Shown here one piece after another: positions 47,624 to 61,000 of a stretch of 64,000 nucleotides of DNA. Where the stretch lies: positions 630,001 to 694,000 of the forward strand of contig OX365955.1 in the NCBI GenBank assembly GCA_947247005.1, written 5' to 3'. Below the pieces are notes generated by a model, which searched no databases, had not been told where the DNA came from, and saw nothing but the letters and a program-made list of their open reading frames with translations. Position numbers and translations under genes: made by a program. Within the stretch, counting starts at the first letter, position 1, and every line of letters starts with the position of its first letter. Source of the stretch: Spisula solida (lineage: Eukaryota; Mollusca; Bivalvia; Venerida; Mactridae).

Positions 47624-48371
47624 AGAACTTCATACAATAATTGTCGGTTCACAGAGTCGAAGGCTTTCTGGAAATCTATGAATGCAACATACAAGAACTT
47701 CTTCATACTCAGATATTTGTTGCCTATAGTATATATCTAACAAAAGCACTGTACTGTACCCAGCCAAAAACCAGCCTGACATTCACTTATCTTATTGTAA
47801 GCCTCTATGTAAAAGGTCAACCTCTTTGTAATAACAGAAATATATAGTTTACTTAAGTGTATCTAGCAATGATATTCCCCTATAATTATTTGGGTCGTTT
47901 ACGTTACCCTTTTTGTGTTTTGGTACAATTACAGATAAGGTCCATTGGTCAGGGAATTCACCAGTAGAAAACAACCTGTTGAATAACCTTCTCACATAGG
48001 GTAGCATAGCATTAATACCATACACAACATGTTTTGGTGTTAGAGTACCCCCTGAAGCTTTGTCAACATTCAATGATTTAACACTGTCCATTATTTCATT
48101 ATCTGTTATAGGAGCATTAAACACTAGTTCCTCTATCTCATCATAATCATTGTCATAAACATTTTGTCTCTCATCATTGCCTGCCTCAACATTTGTATCA
48201 AACAACTTAGAAAATGGTTATACCAACTTTCAATAGTTATGTTTGGTTCCGACCTTGACCTTTTAGTAAGGTTATTGATTTCTCGCCAGAATGATCTGGA
48301 ATTATTTATACATTGTCCAACTTGGTTAGATATGTCTTATTATACTCATTACGTCTAGCTTTACATATAGT

Positions 48372-48600
48372 TTCAGGGCTCGACACTAACACTGGCCGCT
48401 GGTCCGAGACCAGCGAAAATCCAGAAGGACCAGTGAAAATTCTTGAGGACCAGTAACTGTCCTATTTACAATTTGGGCGTTTTTGCCCTGTCGGTCCAGT
48501 GGCCAAAATAATTAGTGTCTAGGTCTGAGTTTTGTATTCATGTTTACTATTTATATACATAGTTAAATGAACATCACTTCGGCTGGTCCGAAACTGATTT
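48372..48600. mobile_element. Small insertion with GGGCTCGACACTAA end
   Basis: CAGGGCTCGACACTAACACT and the inverse-like TTAGTGTCTAGGTCTGA enclose repeated GGACCAGTGAAAATTC words. It interrupts the non-LTR sequence. The exact right boundary is unclear. Confidence 0.45.
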
Positions 48601-48998
48601 AACATTGATCTTGAATTGCGTTTAGCATTTTTACACTCCCTGTCAAACCAGGGCTTGTTACACCTATGCAACTGGAAACTCTGCTTTCTATTTTTTTTTA
48701 AAAAATAGTACTTCTTTCTATAGTATTACATTTTCTAGTTCACATACAATGTTACTAACCATAACACTAGTATCATGTATCATAGCATCAACATAGTCAA
48801 ACTTTCCACTTATAATACTTTCAGATAGACTTTGTAAATATGAATCATCATTGTCTTTGTTGAGTGTATACACATACTTTACATCATCCGATGTTAATTC
48901 ATTTACACTATTGTCATTCAACACCTATCTTTCTAGAGGTATGATAATTTATGTTTGTTGATGTCGCTGATCTAATTGAATGTTTATTATTGTTTCAG

Positions 48999-49077
48999 AT
49001 GATTACTCTTTGTTGCAAATGTCTCAACATAAAACTTCATGTCAAAGAAAAAGAATATAGAATAGCTAAAGAACAGA
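48999..49077 (+). CDS. Unrecognised gene exon a, CCxC motif
   Basis: TTGTTTCAG is followed immediately by ATG. The exon encodes MITLCCKCLNIKLHVKEKEY and RIAKEQ and ends at A|GTAAG in phase 1. The start is the first codon of the exon, so the 5' untranslated region must lie in an upstream exon, or the true start is further upstream. Confidence 0.72.
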
Positions 49078-52000
49078 GTAAGATATTTTTATTTGACCTT
49101 TTTATTTCACCCCTAAAATGAATGAGAGAGCTGTTAGTAAGTTTAAGAACTTGTGGCTTGACCCTTTACCCATGTTTGTCATTATTTAATGTATATATAT
49201 GTATAAATATAAAGTGTATTTGGGTAAAAAAATATGTTTAAAACACGACTGGGTTCAATAAATGCTTATGCCCTGGTGGAAGCCTTGTCCATAAAAATAG
49301 CTACTGTAAAATCATTTAATTTTAATTGGACAAAATTTCGTAGTTTTGGTGCAAAAGACCTAATTTCAAGCATTCGGACATCATGAAAAATAGCAAGGTC
49401 CAATTTCACACAAACTATCAGAAATCATTAAAAAATCAAACAGGTATTACATGTTGATATATGCAAGTAAACTTCCAAAAAACTCAGCCTTATACCTGAC
49501 TGAACTTGAAACAAGTATGGCAGCCACTGTAAACTTGACATATTTATTGTTATAATTATTCATTGAGGATTTAATTTTGTAGTTTAGGTCATCCATGAAA
49601 TCCATGGAATCAAATCCCCACAAATATTAAATATTTTACAGTAAGTCAATCAAGGTCCATATTTCTGTTGAAATGTTGTATAGTGTTACATGGCTTTGAC
49701 AATCCAAGGTATTCATGATGATAAACAAGTATTCCAAGTTTGAAAGCAATGCCTTGATGGACTTCGAAAATATTGAGTTTCAACAACTTGAAAGTTTTGG
49801 TTTTACACATTTTCGAACGGACGAACAGGACAATCATTATATGCCTCTTATCAGTAGATGCCGGGGCATACAAAAACTAAACCCCTAAATTAAAAAAAAA
49901 TTCACATCCAGGATATAGACAACAAGGCAAATTGTTAAATTTTCATTAAAGATCGATCGAGGTATAGCAAGTTCTATATAAATTAAAATAGTAAAATATG
50001 TGGATGTGTGAAGTTTGCACAGGTCAGCATATTTGACATTCATTTCGACATTCAAGATGACTTATGTTTTTTTTTAATTTTTGAAAACTTATATAGTCAT
50101 TTAGAATGTCGATACGAATGTCGAATTCAACATTCAAAAAACGATAAACAAATGTCTCCTGAAAGGCAAAGAAAGCATTAAGTGGTTCTTTTGTTAAAAT
50201 GATACTAAGGGTAACTTCACACAAATAATTTATTATGGCTAGCCTTAAGTTATATTAAATTGTCATTTTTCTCTTGTTAGTAAGGGGTTGATGATATAAT
50301 GTAATGAGTAATGTATAGTTTATAGTATTAATGTAGCTTGTCACTGTCATTTCATCTCGATGATTTGAATTAACTTCCTGCTGTTAAACCTATTAGGCCA
50401 AAAAAATAGTATTGCGACTGGTGACAGTTAAGGTCTAAGTTAATGTCCTTATATTATTTTTTACCCTTGCCCTAAATTATTTTATGAGATTTTGCTGGAA
50501 GTTGCAGTACATTGTTGATTTCCCGGCATCTACTGATGCAGAGACGTATAGTGATTGTCCGTCTGTCTGTTTGTTAGTCCGTTCCCTTAGTCTGTTAATG
50601 TTAATCAAAACTTTCAAGTTGTTGAAACTCAAATACTTTTTAAGTCCATCAATGCATTTTTATCAAACTTACTTGTTTACTATCATAAACACTAAACATT
50701 ATCATAGACATGTAACACTCTCCAACATTTTAACACAATGATGGCCGCTGATTGACTTGTTTTTAGTTGTTCGATTTATCGAGCAACTATATCTATACAC
50801 ACGTTTCTACAATTGGTCATAGTTTAATTGATGAAACTACTTTCTTCCTACGCCGCGCTTGGCAGAGACTATTGCAATAGTAATTCGGTCAGCAAGTAAT
50901 ATTGCGTAACTACCTACGCGGATGTAAACCGGTCATGCAAAATAGTTTTATTTCATGCGGACCACATCGGTCTTTGTTGCATTTCAATATTTTTAGCTCA
51001 TCTGCCACAAAGTGTCAAGGTGAGCTTTTGTGATTGTTTTTTGTCCGTCTGTCAGTTTGTCCGTCTGTTAGCTTTTTCACCGTTAACACTCTAGCACTCT
51101 CAATTTTGAGATCATTGATCTTCATCAAACTTGGTCAGTAGTTGTATCTCAATGAAGTATATGTCAAGTTCGAATATAGGTCATGTGGGGTCAAAAACTA
51201 GGTCAAGAGGTCAAATAATAGGAAAACCATGTTAACACTCTGAAGGCCACATTTTTGCTTTGATCTTCATCAAACTTTGTCAGTAGTTGTATCTCAATGA
51301 AATCTAGGTCAAGTTTGAAGTTGGGTCATGAGGGGTCAAATAATAGGAAAACCTTGTTAACACTCTGGAGGTCACATTTTTGCTTTGATCTTCACCAAAC
51401 TTGGTTAGTAGTTGGACCTTAAGGTCAAGTACGAAGTTGGGTCATGTGGGGTCAAAAACTAGGTCAAAAGGTCAAATAATAGGAAACCCTTGTTAACACT
51501 CTGGCGGTCACATATTTGCTTTGATCTTCACCAAACTTGGTTAGTAGTTGTATCTTAATGAAATCTAGGCCAAATGCGAAGTTGGGTCATGTGGGGTCAA
51601 CAACTAGGTCAAAAGGTCAAATAATAGAAAAACCTTATTAACACTCTGGCGGCCATAATTTTGCTTTAATCTTGATCAACTTTGGTCAAAATGTCTATAT
51701 TGATGACCATAAGGTCAAGTTTGAAGTTGGGTCATATGGGTAAAAAACTAGGTCAGTATGTCAAATAATAGCAAAACCTTTTTAACACTCTGGAGGCCTC
51801 AGTTTTGCTTTAACCTTCATCAAGTAAAGTCAATATATTTATCTTGATGACCTTAAGGTCAAGTTCAAAGGCCATGTTTAGCAGGTGAGCGCCCCAGGAT
51901 CTATGGTCCTCTTGTTTTATTTACTGGAGAAAGCAGAAACATCCAAAGTTTCACGGTGAAAGCAGGATAATTGAGACCATACCATACTTCTGAATGAACA

Positions 52001-55000
52001 GCCTGGTCTACCTCTCGGTCAATATATAGACCGATTTCTATTTACTACTCATAGACCATGCATACTATAACTCGAAACATTGACTGATAAGCCATTATAT
52101 CTGACATTGTATGTGAAGGTTACTATTATGTGTGGCATATTAAAATGATTTAAAGCATTAAAACTTGTAGATCAATATATATTTATATCATGCCAGAAAG
52201 CTACGTATATCTTCCAGTACTAGTATATATGGATCATAGTTTACACCAAGACATTCAAGCATGTATTATTAAAGAATATACGCTAGTTATAAATGTACAA
52301 ATAAATCATAAGAAAAATACAGCTACATCATCTTTAATTTATACTTCCACCGGGGCATAAGTGTTCACTGAACCCAGTCTTGTTTTAGATGTAATGATCC
52401 TAGGTGTCGGTTAGAAAAGGGGTCATCTGTGATCAATAACTATGTCATCATATTGTTCTTCCTGTTTTGTACAGATCCCACTCTGGGGCAATGTTGTACT
52501 ATTAAAATCTGATGAGCGGTGCAGCAAGTATTTACAGTGTGAGAGTTTAAAACGCTTTACTGTGGGAGGACCAGATTCAATCCCGAGCCGCATCATACTT
52601 AAGACGAATTAAAAATGGTACCAGTAATTCCCTTGCAAGATAAACTGACTTCTCTCCTCTCATACCCTCGTGGCGATAGATAACATCAGGAATGGGGTGT
52701 TAACACACCTTCTGACATAGTAAGCTCTCATTGGTCAATATCAACACACCTTCTGACATAGTTAGCTCTCATTGGTCAATATCAACACACCTTCTGACAT
52801 AGTGAAGTCTCATTGGTCGATATCAACACACCTTCTGACATAGTTAGCTCTCATTGGTCAATATCAACACACCTTCTGTCATTATTTCAGATCTCACCAG
52901 TGACTATATACCTACTGGATTCTTCCCTTCTGGTGAAACAGAAGTTGAATTAGAACCTCAGGGAATTCATCAGGTATGTTTTACATTTTATGACACAGTG
53001 AGTTCTCATTGATCAATATTGACACACCTTCTGGTATAGTGAGCTCTCATTGATCAATATTGACACACCATCTGGCATTGTGAGCTCTCATTGATCAATA
53101 TTGACACACCTCCTGGTATAGTGAGCTCTCATTGATCAATATTGACACACCATCTGGCATTGTGAGCTCTCATTGATCAATATTGACACACCATCTGGCA
53201 TTGTGAGCTCTCATTGATCAATATTGACACACCTCCTGGTATAGTGAGCTCTCATTGATCAATATTGACACACCTCCTGGTATAGTGAGCTCTCATTGAT
53301 CAATATTGACACACCATCTGGCATTGTGAGCTGTCATTGATCAATATTGACGCACCTCCTGGTATAGTGAGCTCTCATTGATCAATATTGACACACCATC
53401 TGGCACTGTGAGCTCTCATTGATCAATATTGACACACCTCCTGGTATAGTGAGCTCTCATTGATCAATATTGACACACCATCTGGCACTGTGAGCTCTCA
53501 TTGATCAATATTGACACACCATCTGGCATTGTGAGCTCTCATTGATCAAATTGAATATTGACACACTTTCTTGCATAGTGAGCTCCCATTGGTCAATATT
53601 GGCACACCTTCTGGCATAGTGAGCTCCCATTGGTCAATATTTGCAAAATTTCTGGCATAGTGAGCTCCCATTGGTCAATATTTGCAAACTCTCCCATTGG
53701 TCATGAATTGACACAACTTTTGCTGTAAGTAACTTGTTAAAATGAGCTGGCATTGGTCGATATTTACAAACCTTCCGTCATAGTGAGCTCTCATTGGTCT
53801 ATACTGACACTCTCAAAGGTCAAGGTTGTTTTTACCTTAAGCATGATTGTATGAATAAACCAAATGGTTATCAATCAATAACTCAAGATTGTTTGTGCTC
53901 AGTATCTTCAAACATTAATTGGAGGTTTGTCAGTATCAGACGTGGTCCCCTATTCATGTTGTGGTCAAAGTCACCATAACCTTACTGATTACTGAAAAAA
54001 CTGGCGATTTCGGCATGTCCACTATTGGTTTCTGATTGATAATTATACCCAGCACAACGAGTTGTAAGGGGGGATACTGGATTCAGCTTGTTTGTCTGTC
54101 CGTCAGTCTGTCTGTCTGTGTGTAGACGCATTCTTGTGGACGTAACTCCTCCTACAGTTTTTGCAGCATTGGCTTCAAACTTTAACACATGAACAACCTC
54201 AACATGTAGATGTGCATAAAGGAAAGAATTTGCGCTGCGACAATTTTTTACAGAATTATGGCCCTTTGTACTTTTATGCACTATTCAATATATAGTGAAC
54301 AGTTCTTGTGGACGTAACTTCTCCTACAGTTTTTGCAGCATTTGCTTCGAACTTGAACAGATGAACAACCCCAACATGTAGATGTGCATAAAGGAAAGAA
54401 TTTGCACTGCGACAATTCTTTACAGAATTATGGCCCTTTGTACTTTTATGACTATACAATATATAGTGAACATTTCTTGTGGAGGTAACTTCTCCTACAG
54501 TTTTTGCAGCATTTGCTTCAAACTTGAACAGATGAACAACCCCAACATGTAGATGTGCATAAAGGAATGAAAATGCGCTTCGAAGATTTTTGACAGAATT
54601 ATGGCCCTTTGTACATTTATGCACTATACAATATATAGTGAATAGTTCTTGTGGATGCAACTTCTCCTACAGTTTTGCAGCATTTTCTTCAAACTTTAAC
54701 AGATGAACAACCTCAACATGTAGATGTGCATAAAGCAAAAAATTAGCTGCAATGATTTTTGCCACGCGGGGGTATATTAGTCTGCCGAATGGCGACAGTT
54801 CTAGTTTCAGTTATGAATGCGATATCATGACGAAACCGTCTTTGTAAGTAGCTTATATGAAAACCTTGCTTGGAATTGAAAGTGGGGTCAAGGTCATTGT
54901 TACTAAAAATAGAATTAGACTTGGATGCCACCAAAATCTTGTTTTCATGGAATTTCCATGTCTTGTTATTTCTAATCTGATATATTTTCACATTTCAGGA

Positions 55001-58000
55001 ACATGGTTACTTAGTACATCGTAGAAAAGTAGGGAACTATTTGTTATTCCGATGTCTGAATTGTGGTATAGATGCATATTCAATGCACATCAATGGAGCA
55101 CCTATCATAGCAAGCAATGATCTGCTGGTAACTTAGTATTTTATTATAATTTACACCATTTTCCAGTCATGTACAGGGTTTTTATTGTAATAATTATTGA
55201 TTACAGTTTGCACGGGAACAATAACTGATTTGGTCAGGAGCATTTCTATACAGAGGTTGTACCATTTCGGATAAATCTGGAATTCCAGATTTGATGCTTT
55301 AGAAGGAATGAACTTTTCTGAAGAAAATAAAAGTTATTTTGATGAAAGATTACCAAGTATTGACTGAGTTATGGTCATTTGAAATTTTACAAGCTGAATT
55401 TTGAGACAGAGGTTTGGTGTTGGGATGTGTGCTAGTGACATCCAAAACATACTTTCGTTTTGTTTTCAGGATTGGGTATTATCGCCTCAGTAGATCCCCT
55501 GTCTATAGTAATCATCGGTAATTCTTAATAGAAATATTTCACGTTCAAACAAACAACCAATCGAAAAGCGATTTTAAACCTTGTTTTCAATTAGCAATCA
55601 GATAATAATGAAAATTTTGCATGTAGGGGAAGGCAGTTTTAAAACCTAACCCATTTCCCTGTAATCAACTACCTGTGGTTTCATGATATTTCATGGCAAA
55701 TGGGATTTGTTTAAAAAAATCAAGGAAAATTATTTAGGTCTTCTTGTAATTATCCGGAATTTCAAATTTTTGCTTTAAAATCATAATTTAACCACTGGTC
55801 TGATTGCAATGGAAGTTCACACAAATGCTTGGCACGAAGCCTAGTTGTTCATATTGGCAGGATTTAAGGTTGGTTGATTTTTGCTATAGATATGACCCCT
55901 TGTGGTTGACATAGTTTTTGCGTGATAAAGCCTAACTTGTAGTTGATACCTATATTACAGAGTGACCCAGCTATTGTGGAAAGATTGGAACACTCTGCTG
56001 ACTTCTCAACTCTGTTTAATATGGTGCTACAAAATAAGGATACTCAATTTTTAGGATCTATGCCAGGTAAGGGTTCGATTACATGTATAACTCATCTCAT
56101 TGGTCAATATTGACACACCTTCTGGCATAACAAGCTCTCATTGGTCAATATTGACACACCTTCAGGCAGAGTCAGCTATCATTGGTCGATATTCAACACA
56201 CCTTCAGACATAGTTTGATATTGATGCACCTTTCTAAAATACTAATTATGGGTTGATGAGGGGGTATATTGCTTTTCACATGTCTGTTGGTCGGTCGGTA
56301 GACCAAATGGTTTTCCTTCAATAACTCAAGAAACGCTTTGCCCTAGGATCTTGAAAATTTACATGGAGGCTGGCCAGCAACAGTAGATCACCCCTATTGA
56401 TTTGAGGTCAGTAGGCCAAGGTCCCTGTGACCTTTAACATTAATGACTACAGTACTGTAAACGAATACCAACTTTCCCCTTTTGCCGATCGTCAGCATAT
56501 TCGCAACTACAAAGTTTAGCGTTTTTAAGTTCCCTGCAACGTCCATATTTAATGTTTTTAGCACTTTCGTGGAGACTTATTTTCGCGAAGTTCTACCACT
56601 CAGGAAATAATTTCTAGGTTTGCAGTATCAGGCAGCCATTGGGCATACATGTTTTACAAACATCTCTTGTTGATGATCCAGTAAAATCAGATTTGTTTTT
56701 GACAGAGTGAGCTTTGGTGATCACTCTTCGTCTGTCCGTCGTCCGTCAACAATTTGCTTGTGTAGACACTAGAGGTCACAATTTTGACTTAATCTTTATG
56801 AAACTTGGTCACAATGATCATCTCAACAAAATCTAGGTCAAGTTCGATATTGGTTATTAGGGGTCAAAAACTAGGTCACAAGGTCAAATCATTGAAAAAC
56901 CTTGTGTAGTCCCTAGAGGTCACAATTTTGACCTAATCTTTATGAAACTTGGTCACAATCATCACAACAAAATCTAGGTCAAATTCAATATGGGGTCATC
57001 GGGGGTCAAAAACTAGGTCACAAGGTCAAATCATAGAAAAACCTTGTATAGTCACTAGAGGTCACAATTTTAGCCTAATCCTTATGAAACTTGGTCAGAG
57101 TGATCATCTCAACAAAATCTAGGTCAAGTGTGATATTGTGTCATATGGGGCCAAGAACTAGGTCACTAGGTCAAATCACAGGTCTTGCATGTACTGCTAT
57201 AACAGGTGAGCGACCTAGGGCCCTTTGGGCCCTCTTGTTATATTTTCAACTTCATTAAGATCACAAAAATTATGCTCATGTACAATAACTCTTTATCACA
57301 TAACCCGCGGTCCAGTCGTGCCGTAAAGCCGTGCCGTAAATATCGTTCGGCACTCCCAGTTTGTGCAATAAATATGCAAATGAGGCTGACGCGGCGTAAG
57401 CCAATCCATGCCTTGATCCGCTCATGACGTCAGGATAATACCAACGTCGCCATGACGTCACGCTCATTGTACCGCTTAATTTTGTCTGAAACCTATGCAG
57501 CGCACATCTTTATTTTGAATGATAATGAGCGTTTTCTTAGGTTATGTGATAAATAGAATCCTACATTCGGGCTCATTACATACAAATTTTATTAAACTCG
57601 TCGACAAAAACAATATGACACTCGGCAAAGCCTCGTGTCATATTATTTTGTCCACTCGTTTAATAAGACTTGTATGTAATGAGCACTCATGCAAGATCCT
57701 CTATTTCTGAAGTTAAAAATCACAACTATTTAACCTTGTCTACTTGTTCAGAACAAAATTGCAAAATATGAGTATATTTTATTTCTATGAACATTCTGTG
57801 TTACAAAGCTTATGTTCATAGGTAAAGTTCTCAGGATTTTTTATAATAATAATTATGTCTTTATTTTCTGTGGATAAATGTTATTGGCAAACAAATTTTT
57901 CATGAACTTCAGGCTGTTGAAAATTGGATATTTTCTATATTTTTCCTGAGTAAATTAACAATTGTTTAGGATTTTTTTTTCAACATCCTAACTTTTATCC

Positions 58001-61000
58001 ATGTATTTTATGATAAACGTATAATCAGAATTTACTTTGATTTTAGACCCAAACTCGGCAACGTATGAAACAGTACAATCTACACTGAATACCATCCAGA
58101 AACAACTAGCAGACTTCATTATACAAGAAGAGGCTGAAATGGAGGACAGGATCAGGTAGTTATGGGGGGCGGGGTGAAATGAAGGACAGGATCAGGTAGT
58201 TATGGGGGGGCGGGTTGAAATGGAGGACAGGATCAGGTAGTTATGGGGGGCGGGGTGAAATGGAGGACAGGATCAGGTAGTTATGGGGGGGCGGGGTCTA
58301 TGTCATTCTGTATTTATAAAGATTAATATCAACAACAACACACGTTGAAATGATCTATTCTTGTATTCTCAACATTTTGGCATTCATCAGGAAGTATATC
58401 AATGATTGCATTAATGATTATATTTTTGTTATATAAAAAAAAACCACAAAAAACAGACTATGCAACCAGTGTCACGTCGTATGAATAACCATAAGTTTGA
58501 TATATCAAACTTTACTGATGATACATTTTTATGCCCCCCTATCGATAGATGGGGATGCATATAGTGATTCACCTGTCCGTCCGTTTGTTCGTCCGTTCGT
58601 CCGTCCTGGTTAACCCAAATTGACCGTTTCTTCTAGCATTAATATGGCTTGCTACAAAGCGTTCATACTTGCATGGATGTTGTGTATGAACACTCTCCAC
58701 ACGCCAGTATCACCTAACCCCATTTTGACCTTCACCTTGACCTGATTTTGGACTTAGACTTATTTATGGACAAGGCTTCCACAGGGGGCATAAGCGTTTA
58801 TTGAACGCAGTCTTGTTTACTCTTGTTGCTAGCCATTTTAATGAAGGAATTCATAATATGTCCAATTTTTCCTTCATGCCAATTGATGTTGGGGCTTCGA
58901 TCACAAAATAAAAGGATGAGTTTTTGGGATCAATCACTCCAGTCTGATTTTGGGTCAGCTCACAGGGGTCAAAACCAGGTTACTAGGTCAAATTATTGAT
59001 AAACCTTGTCATAATTGGTCACAATGATCATCTAAAATTGAAGTCAAGTTTGGTTATGGGTCATCTGGGGTCAAAAACTAGGTCAAATCATAGAAAGGAT
59101 TGATATATGCTATAGAGACTGTATTGTTTTCTGGATATTGATGAAAGTTAGTCAGAATGTTTGTCTAGATGAACTGTAGGACCTGGTCAAGTTCGATATG
59201 GGTTATCTGATGTATTTAACAAGGTCACTGGTTAAAGACTATAAAAACCTTGTACATGCATCAGAGGCTGCATTTTCTTGAATCTTAGTCGGAAATTGTG
59301 AAGGATTATTTAAGTCACCATAGGGGCATGCATGCACAACTATGACAGGTGAGCAACATTAGGCCCATATAGCCCTCTTGTATGTTATTAAGGGCTAAAT
59401 GAATTTTGTACAAGATATCACTTTGATACACAAAATATCTGTCCTTTCAAGATAGTTTTTAAAAAGTTAACCTGTTAACTCAGAATTGAGATCATCTAAC
59501 GTGGCTCTAGGGAAAGTTACGTTTTCATGCCAAAATCATTGTTGATATGATCATTTGTTACAAAGATCTAAAAATACATATTTAGATTTTTGTTTGTTAT
59601 TACACATTTTGGAGAACAATAGTGTATGGTTTGTTATCACATAGAAGATGGGGGTATAGAAAATATATTAACATCTACAACAACTGCTGAACAGCATTTA
59701 CAAATGTAGAGGCTCTTCATTGACTTAAAAAAAGATTAATTTTTGGAGGGGACTTTTTTCAGAAAATAGGGGAAAATGTATATTCATTAAGGAGGGGAAT
59801 GGGGCCAAATTTGGCCACAAATATGACGGGTATTTATGTGATATATTATCTTTTACAGAGAATATGAAGAGTCACAGAAACAGGTGTTTCACGAATTGCA
59901 AACAAAATTGAAAGAAGACAAAAAGAAAATGATCAGGTAAAGTGTTGGTACACGAAACATTTGGTGTAAAGTGTTGGTACACAAAACATTTGGTGTAAAG
60001 TGTTGATACACGAAACATTTGGTGTAAAGTGTTGATACACGAAACATTTGGTGTAAAGTGTTGGTACACGAAACATTTGGTGTAAAGTGTTGGTGCACTA
60101 AACATTTGGTGTAAAGTGTTGGTACACGAAACATTTGGTGTAAAGTGTTGGTACACAAATCATTTGGTGTTGAATGGCACTTGGCTGTGGCTATTTATGG
60201 TCTGTAAATAAACCAAAAACAAACTAACCTGATCCACAACTTTCATGCTTGAATGTATTACATTCTTATGTGGTATCAATTTCTGCAAAACTCATTTAAT
60301 AATATTTCCATAACTCATTTAATACAAGTTTATATCAATTGACAACTGATAGTGGATCCCCTATCATATCATCGTATATCATATAATTATCATGACCCCC
60401 ATCTTTCATGAGGGGGTATATTGCTTTGCACATATTGGTCGGTGGTTGGTCAGTAACCAAATGGTTTCCAATCAATAACTCAAGAACGCTTTGCCCTAGG
60501 ATCCTCAAACTTTACATGATGATTGGTCACCAACAGTAGATCATAAGATGGCCCCTATTGATTTTTAAGTCAGTAGGTCAAGGTCTTTGTGACCTTTACC
60601 ATTTCTGACTATCGGGCTGCCATGACGGTCTATGTGTTATATTTTCAGTTTGTTGTTGACGTCAGCTCAATTTGACAGTGCTGAGGAAACACAGAGAAAA
60701 GGTTAGTTAGCCTTATTTATTGGAGTATTATCAACAAACCTTAAATTAAAAAACCCTACTGGCCTTTTTTATGCTGAATTGTGAAGAGGCCTAAGCCCTT
60801 TAGTTTTGTGAACATTTAGTGCGAACATTCTCAAAATTGTGAAAAAGTTGGTGCTGAAACTTCTTGATATTGTGTAAAAAAATAATATGAAGGGGCCTTA
60901 TATAGGCCCCTCATATATAGTGAAAAGAAGCCCTGCCCTAACTTTCAACCCTGTCCAGACAGGATGAGGTTTTCAGGAAGTTTACTTTACTTTTGGGGTT

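Larger units (their letters stand above)
45316..48950 (-). mobile_element. Decayed non-LTR retrotransposon (endonuclease/RT type), interrupted twice
   Basis: Read right to left on the minus strand: a linker with CNKPWFDRECKNAKRNSR (about 48600-48680), then GEFPDQWTLSVIVPKHKKGN and NDPNNYRGISLL (47849-48205), CIHRFPESLRLCEP decayed from the FIDFxKAFDSVNR motif (about 47640-47700), FFINELNGLLQSSNVRGIQL and ILMFADDIALAADT with the RT FADD motif (46312-46500), and a C-terminal RFSSRSLMVETGRY segment (45316-45510). Frameshifts and stops occur throughout. The C-terminal part is related to 12208-12603. It fills most of the space between the two divergent genes. Confidence 0.88.
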
